64,000 bases of DNA from Candidatus Saccharibacteria bacterium oral taxon 488 (GTDB taxonomy: Bacteria; Patescibacteriota; Saccharimonadia; Saccharimonadales; Saccharimonadaceae), in contig CP047920.1 of the NCBI GenBank assembly GCA_010202645.1, forward strand, positions 248,001 through 312,000, given 5' to 3'. Position 1 is the first letter of the stretch. Every line of letters begins with the position of its first letter. The notes beneath the pieces are model-generated. The model was not told where the DNA came from. It did no database searches and worked only from the letters and a program-made list of their open reading frames with translations. This document shows, in pieces, positions 49,067-58,229 of this stretch. The translations under genes and the position numbers were made by a program.

Positions 49067-50449
49067 CTAATCCACTTCGGTTAGTAATTCTTTTGGCGTT
49101 GATTGGGTAATCGGCCGCGAAGCCAGTAGCACCGCAATGATAATCACCGCCAGTCCAGCGCCCCACACCGCCAGCAGATCCGTCGGTTGCACGCCAACCG
49201 TCACCTTGTCGAGCGTGCGTGATGACGTCACCGAATCAGCATCAGCACCGAGCGACGCACCGTTCAAGGAGCTGCCAGCTTGACGCGTGGCATTCTGCGC
49301 CGCCTGCGATACCACGTGATCGCCCATTTGTTGAGCAATCAGCCCTGCAGTAAAGTACGACGCACCAAAGCTCAACACCGCGATCATCACTAGCTCAGCA
49401 ATATATTGCAGCACAATCTTTGACTGCGGCACGCCCGTCGCCAAGAGTACGCCCGCTTCGCGCTTGCGCTCGTTCATCCACAAATACAGCACCATGCCAA
49501 TCACTGCGACACTGACCAGCGCCGTCGCCCACAACATGCCGTCGATCAGGCCGTACACGCCGTTCACCGCACCAGTCACGCCAGCCAGTTCCTGACTATT
49601 CTTATTCAATTGATACTTTTGCCAATTGACCGGCAATTTATTTGCCCGCGCCATCACCTCATCCAACTGTTTGGTGCCCTTGGTAAAGAACGTAGCGTCC
49701 TGGTAAATCTCATTTTGCTCGGTATAGGCATTCAACTGGCGGGTCGTCGCGAGGTCGGTCAAGAACAAATTCTCGAACAGCTCCACCTGATACGTCGCCT
49801 GCTTTGGGTTCTTGCCGTTAAATATACCGACGATTTCCACTTCAACCTCGTCCTTGGATGGATGCTCGTTGTCGGTGTCATACTGGTTAGCCTTTAACTT
49901 AATTTTACTGCCAAGTTTCAGGTTGTTGGCCTTGGCGAAGTCTTCGTGCACCAAAATCTTGCGAGAATCGTTCTCGGTGATGTGCCGGCCAGCGATGAGC
50001 TTGAGCGACTCGGCCCGGAACTTCTTCTCGGACTCAGATTTATTGACGCCGATGATGGTGGCGGCGTTGCCAAATTGTTTGTCTTTTTGGGCATCATAGC
50101 CGCTGCCGCCGCTTGGTAGTGGCACCAGTTTGGTATTGATAAAATCGACCGTGGCGTTCTGGCGCTTGACATAGTCCGTCACACCCTCCAGGTTCTTCAC
50201 CGCGTCGATGTCTTTGTTTGATACCGTTCCTGAGCCGCGGGCTGTTCCCGGATTGGTGCGCGGATTATTGCCCAGCGTGAAGCCGGCCTTGAGCGTTTTG
50301 TCCAGCGACTGCGCTGCCGCATCGGTCGAATGCTTGATGGCAAATCCACTCAGCATAATCGTCGACATACACAGCAAAATCGCCAGCAAAATCAGCGTTT
50401 TGAGTTTTTTCCTGGTGATATACAACCAGGCACGTTGTACAAATGACAT
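49067..50449 (-). CDS. FtsX-like ABC permease (first subunit)
   Basis: A 460-aa paralogue of the next gene with the same layout: N-terminal anchor, extracytoplasmic domain with a FxxKNNI-type KANNLKLGSKIKLK segment, and WMNERKREAGVLLATGVPQSKI before the last membrane segments. The three genes form a Vex/antimicrobial-peptide-type exporter operon. Shine-Dalgarno AAGGAG 5 nt before the ATG. The promoter has tandem repeats of response-regulator type. Confidence 0.88.
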   Translation of the reverse strand: MSFVQRAWLYITRKKLKTLILLAILLCMSTIMLSGFAIKHSTDAAAQSLDKTLKAGFTLGNNPRTNPGTARGSGTVSNKDIDAVKNLEGVTDYVKRQNATVDFINTKLVPLPSGGSGYDAQKDKQFGNAATIIGVNKSESEKKFRAESLKLIAGRHITENDSRKILVHEDFAKANNLKLGSKIKLKANQYDTDNEHPSKDEVEVEIVGIFNGKNPKQATYQVELFENLFLTDLATTRQLNAYTEQNEIYQDATFFTKGTKQLDEVMARANKLPVNWQKYQLNKNSQELAGVTGAVNGVYGLIDGMLWATALVSVAVIGMVLYLWMNERKREAGVLLATGVPQSKIVLQYIAELVMIAVLSFGASYFTAGLIAQQMGDHVVSQAAQNATRQAGSSLNGASLGADADSVTSSRTLDKVTVGVQPTDLLAVWGAGLAVIIIAVLLASRPITQSTPKELLTEVD

Positions 50450-50474
50450 AGATCTCCTTTCTTGGTTCTATGTC

Positions 50475-50506
50475 AGTTTAGCAGGGGTGTGTGAAGGGAA
50501 TGTGAA
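50475..50506 (-). promoter_or_regulatory. OmpR-type activated promoter of the ABC operon
   Basis: On the minus strand a direct repeat TTCACA-N5-TTCACA (11-bp period, 50506-50490) lies 9 bp upstream of TGCTAAACT (-10 TAAACT, 50480-50475), with no good -35. Tandem 11-bp repeats replacing the -35 are typical of OmpR/PhoB-class response-regulator activation. Two such regulators are encoded at 60.9 and 63.2 kb. Confidence 0.6.
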
Positions 50507-50704
50507 ATTGCCGATGTAATCACAACGGATTATTTTTCACTAATCAATAGATGAGGACAAAAATATTAATTTAACACCTTAGAGTTACTTAGTCTGTCAT
50601 TATACTTCAGGACAAAATGTCTTAATGGATGATGACATTTTTAAGTTGTGATTGCTTATTTCTTCTCAAGCTCAGCTTTTGCGGCAATATGCATAGAGAT
50701 GGTG

Positions 50705-52048
50705 CTACTTTTGAACCTCGATGACGTGAACGCCGAGACGTTCCTTGTGCGGCGGGTAGATCTTGTGAAGGAGGCGAAGCGCTTCCTCTTTGCTTTTCGC
50801 CTGCGGCACGATCTGCTGCCATGACTCAGCCGCCAGCATGTCGGCGAATTTACTGTAGATTCGAATTGACTTGATTCGCACCACACCGGACGCATGTCCG
50901 TTTTCCAGCTGCAACGGCTGACCCTCCTTAAGGCGCTTGATGCTGTTGTAGCCGATGCGGACTTCTAAAGTCTTGCGGCCTGACATGATTGCGTCGTAGT
51001 ACGGCCGCTTGATGCGCATCTTACGCATAGACACTCCTTCCTTGTTGAGACTAAATCCCCACTGCTGAACAGTGACGTCTGGCGCATAGCCTTCGGGAAA
51101 CAAGCCTTCAATTGTCCAGCTATGGCGCTGGAGACAGGCGACCTGCCACGGCTCGGGGACGATATGGACATACAGCTTACGACCATAACTGGCTAATAAT
51201 CGCGGCAAGTTAGCTACCAGCACTTCGAAAACAGCCTCTGATTTTGCTACCAACGGCATGATTTTAATCGGCCGGCCTTTCTTTGGGGTTGCAACGACAA
51301 CGCCAACGACCTTCCTATCCTGCTCGGCGATGAAAATGAGCTTATGCTTAGCGTTGACATCTCGGCTCTCACGCCGTTGGTAGCTAGCAAATAGCGCATC
51401 CACCCATGCATCATCTACGCTATTAAAGTCACTGCCCACTCGCGATAGGATCAGTTGGCGCGCCGCTGCAGCGTGCTTTTTCTCGTCAAACGGGACAATT
51501 GAAATATCTGACAAATCAGGAGTTAGGTCCTGACCCAGTGGCTTGTATAGCATGTGCTCGTCGATACCAGGTTTATAATGATCTTGCGCCTTACCAGCCA
51601 GATGAAAGCCTTTGCGCAATAGAAACTTGAGCGTGGCTTGGTTTTGGGCGGCCACTGTACAGTAGAGTTGCCGAGCGTGGTGTTTGCAAGCGAAATCCTC
51701 AGCATGACGAAGCAACTTACTGCCAATGCCAAATTGGCCGCGATATTCTGGCGCAACGATGAGCGGACTAATTTTAACTGTTCCCTGCTTCTTGACAACT
51801 AGATGAATCATTCCACCGGGATGATGATTGACTTCTGCAATAAATATGTATTGCAGAAGTGAAAACTGCCCGACAGAATCGACGTTGCCATTGATATGCG
51901 CGGTAAAAATCCGCCGTGCATGAGCTCGATGATCACCATCGTAAAATGATTTAAGCGCTTCTGTCATTAGGCGAGACACGAAATCAAAATCGCCTGTTTT
52001 AGCTTTACGGATAGCTACAGTGACTGACGATTTCTTATATCGGTGCAT
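50705..52048 (-). CDS. GNAT-GNAT-ASCH fusion protein
   Basis: A 447-aa protein. Residues about 8-170 form a GNAT acetyltransferase (IAPEYRGQFGIGSKLL is the acetyl-CoA loop). Residues 180-335 look like a second, weaker GNAT domain (IFIAEQDRKVVGVVVA). Residues about 340-447 form an ASCH domain (MRIKRPYYDAIMSGRKTLEVRIG), a PUA-like RNA-binding fold. A substrate-binding ASCH tethered to an acetyltransferase suggests RNA or ribosome-linked acetylation, by inference. The start is weakly supported (GACAAT upstream). Confidence 0.75.
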   Translation of the reverse strand: MHRYKKSSVTVAIRKAKTGDFDFVSRLMTEALKSFYDGDHRAHARRIFTAHINGNVDSVGQFSLLQYIFIAEVNHHPGGMIHLVVKKQGTVKISPLIVAPEYRGQFGIGSKLLRHAEDFACKHHARQLYCTVAAQNQATLKFLLRKGFHLAGKAQDHYKPGIDEHMLYKPLGQDLTPDLSDISIVPFDEKKHAAAARQLILSRVGSDFNSVDDAWVDALFASYQRRESRDVNAKHKLIFIAEQDRKVVGVVVATPKKGRPIKIMPLVAKSEAVFEVLVANLPRLLASYGRKLYVHIVPEPWQVACLQRHSWTIEGLFPEGYAPDVTVQQWGFSLNKEGVSMRKMRIKRPYYDAIMSGRKTLEVRIGYNSIKRLKEGQPLQLENGHASGVVRIKSIRIYSKFADMLAAESWQQIVPQAKSKEEALRLLHKIYPPHKERLGVHVIEVQK

Positions 52049-52232
52049 TAGTTTATTGTCTTATACCCTATACAATAATACAAGTTATCTATCGCTATAC
52101 ATGCGTAATTTATGGCTATAGCTAGTCAAATTGGTACAAGTACAGACCGTAACCACTACTAAGGCGCGAAACATTCCGCCTCACCCATTACTTTTGGGTG
52201 GTTTATGTTCCTGCTTTTGGCACTGGGGTGTC
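52049..52232. other. Gap with hairpins downstream of the Ham1-like gene
   Basis: CACCC/GGGTG (52192-52210) and GGCG...CGCC-type stems lie here without a clear T tract. No gene is supported. Confidence 0.3.
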
Positions 52233-52823
52233 TTATGTTTTTGCTAAATAACCTCTCAACATCACAAATCCATCAACCGCCTCAATTGCCGCCAAGTACT
52301 CTTTCCACTCCTCATCATTCAATTCTGCCAAACTACGGCCAGGAAATCTCGGATGCCCATAAATATATAACAATTCCGTCCAGCCATGGAGATTATCGCC
52401 GCGCGGCTCATTAATGATGAACCCTTCTTCATCAGCCACGAAGATGTGGTCTTCTTTACCGTCAAAATAACCAACCGCAAAAGAAAAGATAGCCCGGCGG
52501 TCAGTTTCGCCTTGCATTAATTTGATGATACCGGGATAACTAAAACTGTCCAGCAGCAACTTAACAAATGGCCCTGGAAAGCCCTTCAATGCCGGGATGA
52601 AAAAACCGCGATCATCAACGATCAGGCGCTTGCTTGGAAAAGCTTTTTTAGCTTGTGCCAGTTTACTTTTGGCAATTGTTTGAATATCTAACCCCCGCCC
52701 CTCGTCAAAATCATAGTCAAGTTGCTGTAGGTCAATGCCAAGCGGTTGGAGGAGTTTCTGGAGGCTAGTGAACTTTTGGTGATTGGAGGTGATGAAGTGA
52801 ATCGGACGGGATGGATTTGTCAT
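52233..52823 (-). CDS. Ham1/RdgB-family NTP pyrophosphatase
   Basis: A 196-aa protein with HFITSNHQKFTSLQKLL at the start and VDDRGFFIPALKGFPGPFVK around residue 70, the two signature blocks of ITP/XTP pyrophosphatases. It removes non-canonical purine NTPs (inosine, xanthosine) and is adjacent to the modified-nucleotide-like island, which may be meaningful. TATACT lies 6 nt before the ATG. Confidence 0.85.
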   Translation of the reverse strand: MTNPSRPIHFITSNHQKFTSLQKLLQPLGIDLQQLDYDFDEGRGLDIQTIAKSKLAQAKKAFPSKRLIVDDRGFFIPALKGFPGPFVKLLLDSFSYPGIIKLMQGETDRRAIFSFAVGYFDGKEDHIFVADEEGFIINEPRGDNLHGWTELLYIYGHPRFPGRSLAELNDEEWKEYLAAIEAVDGFVMLRGYLAKT

Positions 52824-52845
52824 GATATAAGTATACGATAAGATT

Positions 52846-54111
52846 TTAGGAATTTATACTTTGTAAGAACTTATCAAAACACCTTAATAGGTTATTTTCT
52901 AGGTCAAAATTTTTCAAAGCAAAGTTATGTGCAGATGTCAGCATACGATTACGGTCATTTAGACTCATACTACATACATTAACTAAAGTTGACATTAGTG
53001 ATTCAGACGAACTTCTTTCAAATATTAAACCAGTTATTCTGTTAGATACCTGATACGGCAAGCCACCAGCATTACTACATATGATTATAGCTTTAGCTTT
53101 TGGATCAAAAAAGGTCTCGCTTGGAATTAAGCCAAAAGGCTCATTTAAAGACGGTACTACTATTGCAATAGTTTTATTGTGTCTTCTAATAAATTTGGGG
53201 AAATATGGGTCAAACTCTGTATGGATTTCAAGGCTAACATTTTTTCTCTTTGCCAATTCTACAAGACTGGCTTTATATTTTTCTGACTCAATTGAGTCTG
53301 TATTTGCATTCAGTAGTAATCTATAATGATTATTTGGGAGAGCTGACATAGCGTTAACAAGGGTATGGAATCCCTTATATTTTATTGAACGACCATATGC
53401 ACAAATGACTTTTCTATCATCGGTATCTAAATGCCATTTCTTTTCGAGATATTTTGTCAGAGATTTTTCCAGCGAACTATAGTCTTCGACTATACATCCA
53501 TTATGTGCTGGTACTATCTTATCTTTATCTAGACCATAATCAGTGATTAAGTGCTTTTTCATGTATCTACCAATTTCTCCTATTCGAGTATTATCAGGAA
53601 TATGATTATAGATTTTTCTCTCTAATAAGATTCTGCTTTGATTTTCTGGCGAATGAATAATGCCCGAACTTTTAGGTATATGTAAGTGGTGCACGTTGTT
53701 TGCATTTGCTAAAACAGGAATGGTCTGGATGAATGGAGTGTCTATGCTAATGCATAATATATTTTTATCATTTTTCACATAATCTAGGATATGATGGGCT
53801 GCACTTTGAGATTCTATACACCACTCTGTAAGCCCACCATATCTATTCATGCCGTTAGAATTATTATCTATAGGATAAAATCTCAGGTTATCTTTATTAA
53901 TAATATCGAGAACTTTGCTGTGCCAATGCGGCTGATAATCATTGTTTAACTTTGATGTATAGATTGGACAAATCTCAATATCTGAGAATGGAAATAAATT
54001 TCTTAGCAATTTAATTACACGAAAGTTATGCACGCCCGCTCCAGTATGAGCACAGTAGAAGCCATCATGAATCAGTAAGAATATCTTATGATAGTATCCT
54101 CTTGCTAACAT
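52846..54111 (-). CDS. GT-B glycosyltransferase (GT4-like)
   Basis: A 421-aa protein. The N-terminal half begins KIFLLIHDGFYCAHTGAGVHNFRVI, a nucleotide-sugar GT-B opening. The C-terminal half has AYGRSIKYKGFHTLVNAM, NEPFGLIPSE (the E-x7-E motif) and SNAGGLPYQVSNRITGLIFE. It transfers a sugar to an unknown acceptor. It is the last gene of the five-gene overlapping island and overlaps the kinase by 26 bp. AT-rich codon use. Confidence 0.8.
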   Translation of the reverse strand: MLARGYYHKIFLLIHDGFYCAHTGAGVHNFRVIKLLRNLFPFSDIEICPIYTSKLNNDYQPHWHSKVLDIINKDNLRFYPIDNNSNGMNRYGGLTEWCIESQSAAHHILDYVKNDKNILCISIDTPFIQTIPVLANANNVHHLHIPKSSGIIHSPENQSRILLERKIYNHIPDNTRIGEIGRYMKKHLITDYGLDKDKIVPAHNGCIVEDYSSLEKSLTKYLEKKWHLDTDDRKVICAYGRSIKYKGFHTLVNAMSALPNNHYRLLLNANTDSIESEKYKASLVELAKRKNVSLEIHTEFDPYFPKFIRRHNKTIAIVVPSLNEPFGLIPSETFFDPKAKAIIICSNAGGLPYQVSNRITGLIFERSSSESLMSTLVNVCSMSLNDRNRMLTSAHNFALKNFDLENNLLRCFDKFLQSINS

Positions 54112-54688
54112 CTTTTGCTATCTCATCCTTTGGTCTATTATCAGTTTTAATAACCGTAATATTTTTATAAAATTCATCATACAAAGGAAGAATCTCGGTA
54201 TAGAATTCATTGGCAAATTCTATACAGGATATGATTGACCATAACATATCAACTGATTCTTCTCTATGCTTTCGCAGATTGGATTGATAAGGATTAACGT
54301 CTAGAATATAAACATCGTCCGGCTTTCGTAACCTACCAGCTCTTATTTCATGTCTGCACCACTGAATTGTATTGGGAAACAATGTTCTAGGCTTGTTGTA
54401 TTTATATTTGTCGGATGAATAAGCATAAGCTAAAGCGGTAATATAACACCTGTCTGATATAACGTAGTCTTTGTAGCTAAAAAGATCTACGATAGAACTC
54501 TTGATTAACCAATTTAATCTATATGCATCTTCGCTGTCAGGAACATCTTTAATATAGCGATTTAGATCTTCTTCTCTTAGAATGTGTTCTGCTAGGCAAT
54601 ATGCCTTGTCTCCAAGAACTGCGTCCAGTTCATTCAATAGACTTGTTTTCCCTCCTCCGGGTATACCTTCTAATGAAATGTACATCAT
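54086..54688 (-). CDS. P-loop kinase (deoxynucleoside/thymidylate kinase-like)
   Basis: A 200-aa protein with Walker A LEGIPGGGKTSLLNEL at residue about 6 and a central YVISDRCYITALAYAYSS, the DRxY-type motif of deoxynucleoside and thymidylate kinases. The lid region has DVYILDVNPYQSNLRKHRE. It probably phosphorylates a nucleoside, nucleotide or pathway intermediate. ATG overlaps the upstream stop (TGATG). Confidence 0.75.
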   Translation of the reverse strand: MMYISLEGIPGGGKTSLLNELDAVLGDKAYCLAEHILREEDLNRYIKDVPDSEDAYRLNWLIKSSIVDLFSYKDYVISDRCYITALAYAYSSDKYKYNKPRTLFPNTIQWCRHEIRAGRLRKPDDVYILDVNPYQSNLRKHREESVDMLWSIISCIEFANEFYTEILPLYDEFYKNITVIKTDNRPKDEIAKDVSKRILS

Positions 54689-55617
54689 CAAAATAATCCC
54701 TGTTGTCGGTTTATGGCTACTTTCTTAGTGTGTATGCCGAACACTTTACCTACTGTTGTGTCGGTGTGGGTTTGAATTCTCATTTCTCTGCCCTCCAGTA
54801 TTTTTGTATTAATTGCATAACAAGCGCCACCGACATGGAAGAGCGCGATCTTACCGAGTATGCCTATAACTCGACCGCCAATATAGGAAATTGAGTCAAG
54901 TTTATCAATAAAATGGATAATTTCACCAATAGCAGACTCCTGTATTCTGTAGTCGGGACTTGCAAATATAAAATCATCATATACGATATTTTGGTCAAGA
55001 AGCGTCTGTTCTATTCTTTCTTGACACAGCTTCAATCGACTATATGCAGCCTCTCTAGTATCGTTATTCAGAATATTCTTTATCTTTTCTTGATACCGCA
55101 CAGACTGTTTTATATTTAAATGCTCTGATATCGCCTTTTCAATACCGCGAGCTGCAACTCCTTCTGCAGCGTACGCTATAACTGCGGCTGCAGTAGCTCC
55201 CTGTTCATGTATTCTGTCTGAGTATCTCGATTGTCTCGCTACTCCAACTTTGACACTAGATTGATCGCCAAAAGAAGCGATATAAACTATGTGTCTATAT
55301 TTAAGTAGACTGCGATTGTATTCTGTGGTTATTTTACCAGTCTTAGCTACAAACGACCCTCTGCTTTTCTGTGTGCAGACAGGGCATTGTGAGCCTTGCC
55401 TTTCGTGCTGCTGTATAAGGGCCATATCGAGACACGGTATTCTCGATTCTGTATCTGAATCAAAGTATCCTATGCAAAACCTGTTGCCGGTAGTCTCTAT
55501 TGAAAAATAGTTATCTATAACAGAACGTTTTATCTCGCTACCACCTACATCAAAACTTGTAATAGTTGGCTCGCTACTATGCCAATATAGACCAGTAAAG
55601 GTTTCATATTCTGCCAT
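54688..55617 (-). CDS. DUF2797-like protein
   Basis: A 309-aa protein. GSQCPVCTQKSRGSF is a metal-binding CxxC region, followed by LKYRHIVYIASFGDQSSVKVGVARQSRYSDRIHEQGA. This resembles DUF2797 and the GIY-YIG-like opening (VYIA then KVG). Biochemical role unknown. It overlaps the NDK-like gene by 14 bp and is coupled to the kinase. Placement is by remembered family pattern. Confidence 0.65.
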   Translation of the reverse strand: MAEYETFTGLYWHSSEPTITSFDVGGSEIKRSVIDNYFSIETTGNRFCIGYFDSDTESRIPCLDMALIQQHERQGSQCPVCTQKSRGSFVAKTGKITTEYNRSLLKYRHIVYIASFGDQSSVKVGVARQSRYSDRIHEQGATAAAVIAYAAEGVAARGIEKAISEHLNIKQSVRYQEKIKNILNNDTREAAYSRLKLCQERIEQTLLDQNIVYDDFIFASPDYRIQESAIGEIIHFIDKLDSISYIGGRVIGILGKIALFHVGGACYAINTKILEGREMRIQTHTDTTVGKVFGIHTKKVAINRQQGLF

Positions 55618-56344
55618 AGTTTCTAGATTCCTCCGGAAAAAAATAACTTAGTTGCGACATAGTCTCATAAAAAGAATCTGGAAAATGAATATTATTTCTT
55701 AAAGTGTTGGCAGTAGATAGGGAGTTTCGCACTTCTTTCTTTAGTTCGTTTTGATATTCGCCTATATTTACATTGTTTATCATTAATAATTTAACTGGAT
55801 CTGATGTCATATAGTCAACCAAACGTCCAATAAACTCTTTACCGTAAGCTGTCGTGTAGATATAGGCTATGTCTTCTTTATCTAGAAATATTTCCCTTGA
55901 AGAAATAATAGCCTCTTCGCCAGTTTTATCTATCAAAAGTTGCTCAGTATAAACATCTCTTTTTGGTTTAAGAATGGAAATCGTCACGTCTAGCTGATGG
56001 CGTGGAAGCTGATAAAAATTATGATTGCTTCGCATTTCCTGCTTCCATTTTAATAGGCAGCATTCATCGCTTGCAAATATATCATAGGGCATTCGACTTT
56101 CGTCTTGTATAAGATGCTCACAACACTTAGTGCATGTTAAGCACCTATCGCTACTGCTTAGTGCATTTAAAATTCTTTCTTTATTGGTGAATCGTGTTTT
56201 ATTTGCTATTTCATAAAGAGCCCAAGGGTTGTCTATTGATTGTAGTCTATAGGTATCTATAGACTCGCCGACCCAAATGCTCTCAGCTATTGTTTCTACG
56301 TACTGCTTTAAGCCTAGACTCTGTCTAAATCTCTCGTTAGTCAT
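55604..56344 (-). CDS. Cys-rich protein with NDK-like C-terminal domain
   Basis: A 246-aa protein. The first about 95 residues include DRCLTCTKCCEH, a compact Cys cluster. From about residue 125 the pattern resembles nucleoside diphosphate kinase: ISILKPKRD, then EDIAYIYTTAYGKEFIGRLVDYMTSDPV split over two short blocks, and finally LRNNIHFPDSFYETMSQL. The His of NxxHxxDS aligns with the catalytic NDK His, but GS is replaced by FP. Start is ATG 56344, overlapping the folE stop by 8 nt. Its chemistry may be unusual. Confidence 0.6.
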   Translation of the reverse strand: MTNERFRQSLGLKQYVETIAESIWVGESIDTYRLQSIDNPWALYEIANKTRFTNKERILNALSSSDRCLTCTKCCEHLIQDESRMPYDIFASDECCLLKWKQEMRSNHNFYQLPRHQLDVTISILKPKRDVYTEQLLIDKTGEEAIISSREIFLDKEDIAYIYTTAYGKEFIGRLVDYMTSDPVKLLMINNVNIGEYQNELKKEVRNSLSTANTLRNNIHFPDSFYETMSQLSYFFPEESRNYGRI

Positions 56345-56903
56345 TTGCAAATGCAACCATTTCGTAAAATTGTTTCCTCGTATTATCATTAGTAAACTCA
56401 CCACTAAAGGCAGATGTCACCATATTTGATTGGATTTTTTCAACCCCGCGAGCTATATTACAAAAATGCTGAGCTTTCAAAAGAACTGCAACTCCGCGAG
56501 GTTCAAGGTAACCGTTAATGGCTTGAGCGACTTGCTGTGTAATACGTTCTTGATCTTGTAATCTACGAGAATAAATATCAACCGCTCGCGCTAATTTGCT
56601 TAAACCTATAATACGATCTTTAGGTATATATGCAATATAAGCTTCGCCCCAAAATGGTAGTAAATGATGCTCACAAACAGAGGTGAAGTTTATTTTACCC
56701 GATAAAACTATATCGGAATAGTTGTGTGTATTGTCAAAGGTTTTTGCCTCGTCTTCAAATTTACGCTCATATCCTTCAAGTAATCTACTCCAAGATTTAG
56801 CTACGCGCATTGGGGTTTCTTTAAGCCCCGCCCTATTGCAGTCTTCTACCAACTCTTTCAAAAGCTTCTCTATAATACTTTCTATTTCTTTATTATTGGC
56901 CAT
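56337..56903 (-). CDS. folE: GTP cyclohydrolase I
   Basis: A 188-aa enzyme making 7,8-dihydroneopterin triphosphate from GTP. TSVCEHHLLPFWG carries the Zn-binding Cys and His, VIGLSKLAR-like IIGLSKLARAVD and RLQDQERITQQ follow, and AQHFCNIARGVEK has the third Zn ligand region. It is first in a five-gene overlapping operon. No folate-pathway genes are nearby, so its product may feed a modified-nucleotide or pterin pathway. TACATT lies about 5 nt before the ATG. Confidence 0.92.
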   Translation of the reverse strand: MANNKEIESIIEKLLKELVEDCNRAGLKETPMRVAKSWSRLLEGYERKFEDEAKTFDNTHNYSDIVLSGKINFTSVCEHHLLPFWGEAYIAYIPKDRIIGLSKLARAVDIYSRRLQDQERITQQVAQAINGYLEPRGVAVLLKAQHFCNIARGVEKIQSNMVTSAFSGEFTNDNTRKQFYEMVAFAND

Positions 56904-56993
56904 TATGGAATGTACCGTACCTTTCTTAATTAAAATTGAATACTACTATCATATCACCATGCAATAAATTTATAAATCGTGTATCATAAATGT

Positions 56994-57452
56994 ATGACAA
57001 CTAGACTTACTGTGCGAGGTATAATTTATAATCCGCAAACTGATAGTGTGTTTGTTCAGAAATTGAAGAAATTACAAGGTAATAATAATTGGTATTTACC
57101 AGGCGGAAAAGTTGAAGATAAAGAATCTCTTACTTCGGCATTAAAAAGAGAGATATTTGAAGAGTGCGGAATTGAAGCGCAGGTTGGCAGATTAGTTTGT
57201 ATCAATCAGTTTTTTGATAGTAAAAATGGTACGAATGTAGTTGCTTTCTTGTTTTTAATCACTAACTACGCAGATTTCATAGACATAGATTTAGTTAAAA
57301 CATCACATGGCGTGGCGGAAATCGCAGAATTTAAATTTATTTCGCGAGAAAATGAATCTATAATTCCAAAATGGGTGTCTAGTGCAGATAAAAATATTCT
57401 TACTGAGAATAATTTTGAACTATGTGGTGTAGACTTTTATGATGAGTTTTGA
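56994..57452 (+). CDS. Nudix hydrolase divergent from folE
   Basis: A 152-aa protein with a full Nudix box: GGKVEDKESLTSALKREIF split around G-x5-E and REIFEECG (about residues 38-60). A plausible role is removal of pyrophosphate from dihydroneopterin triphosphate made by the adjacent GTP cyclohydrolase, as known for FolQ-type Nudix enzymes; this is context-based inference. TATCAT lies 6 nt before ATG 56994. Confidence 0.88.
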   Translation: MTTRLTVRGIIYNPQTDSVFVQKLKKLQGNNNWYLPGGKVEDKESLTSALKREIFEECGIEAQVGRLVCINQFFDSKNGTNVVAFLFLITNYADFIDIDLVKTSHGVAEIAEFKFISRENESIIPKWVSSADKNILTENNFELCGVDFYDEF

Positions 57453-57552
57453 TGCTAGTAGCTCTCTTGATAAGTAGCCCACAACCAAGTTATAGTAGCT
57501 TGATTAATACCCTAATCCAGCGTGGCGGTAATGAATTTATCGCAAAACACTA

Positions 57553-57911
57553 CTATTCATTTGCTCTGTGATACGCCCCTAAAATCTCCCTCAAACTCAC
57601 GCTATGCTGGAAGTTTATGTCGTCAATTTTGTCAAGATCAACCCACTCCGGTGTGCCATTGGTGTAGGTCTTCTCACTGTCGGTCATGTTGTCGTTATTG
57701 ATTTGCTCGTGCGTGAAGTACAGCTGAATCGACTGGTTAGCTTGCGCTTCAGTGTTGTGCTTGAAGAAAGTAGTTGCCTGGTGAATGATTTTTCTGGCAT
57801 CTTATTATCCTTAATAATTACTGCGTACACGCCGACGCGAATATTCAGCTCGTCAACGGGAACGGTGTATTGATTGCCGAAGACGTCTTTGCAGATGATG
57901 GATTTGGTCAT
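57553..57911 (-). pseudogene. Nudix pseudogene lacking the Nudix box
   Basis: The N-terminus (MTKSIICKDVFGNQYTV, then LNIRVGVYAVIIKDNKM) and C-terminus (GTPEWVDLDKIDDINF, ending YHRANE) are both Nudix-like but lie in different frames. The stretch that should hold the catalytic box is missing. A deletion of roughly 40 codons plus a frameshift near 57790 explains this. It follows the AT-rich island. Confidence 0.75.
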
Positions 57912-57948
57912 CTTTGCTCCTTATTGCAGTAACTTTCTAAAATTTGTA

Positions 57949-58221
57949 CTAATCAACCCGCTTGGCAAGCGACATCACTTGATAGCCGTATTGATCAATA
58001 TCTTCTTGCTTCCAAAAATCGATTTCTTTCGTGCGTAAAACTTCGCCGACTACATGACGAACTTTGCGGCCAGTTGGTGTTCCGTCATAATTTACCTCAA
58101 TCTGTTCCAGAATGTCGCCGGGTTGGATGTCAAAATCGGCTACCCTCATATCAAATGTTTTCTCGCCCGCTAGGACTTTTTCGAATAAATCAGGGTAGGA
58201 TTTTTTGGTGATGATTTTCAT
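57949..58221 (-). CDS. ASCH/DUF3850-like small protein
   Basis: A 90-aa protein. KIITKKSYPDLFEKVLAGEK, then FDMRVADFDIQPGDILEQIE, match the ASCH (PUA-like) fold, probably binding RNA or a nucleotide. Start ATG 58221, with GATAAT 7 nt upstream and GGGGGAG nearby. A longer open frame in this frame overlaps the next gene and is not supported. Confidence 0.7.
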   Translation of the reverse strand: MKIITKKSYPDLFEKVLAGEKTFDMRVADFDIQPGDILEQIEVNYDGTPTGRKVRHVVGEVLRTKEIDFWKQEDIDQYGYQVMSLAKRVD

Positions 58222-58229
58222 ACGTTTTA

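Noticed and set aside
57604..57873. 89-codon plus-strand frame
   Set aside because: It is the antisense of the Nudix pseudogene and has no start signals.
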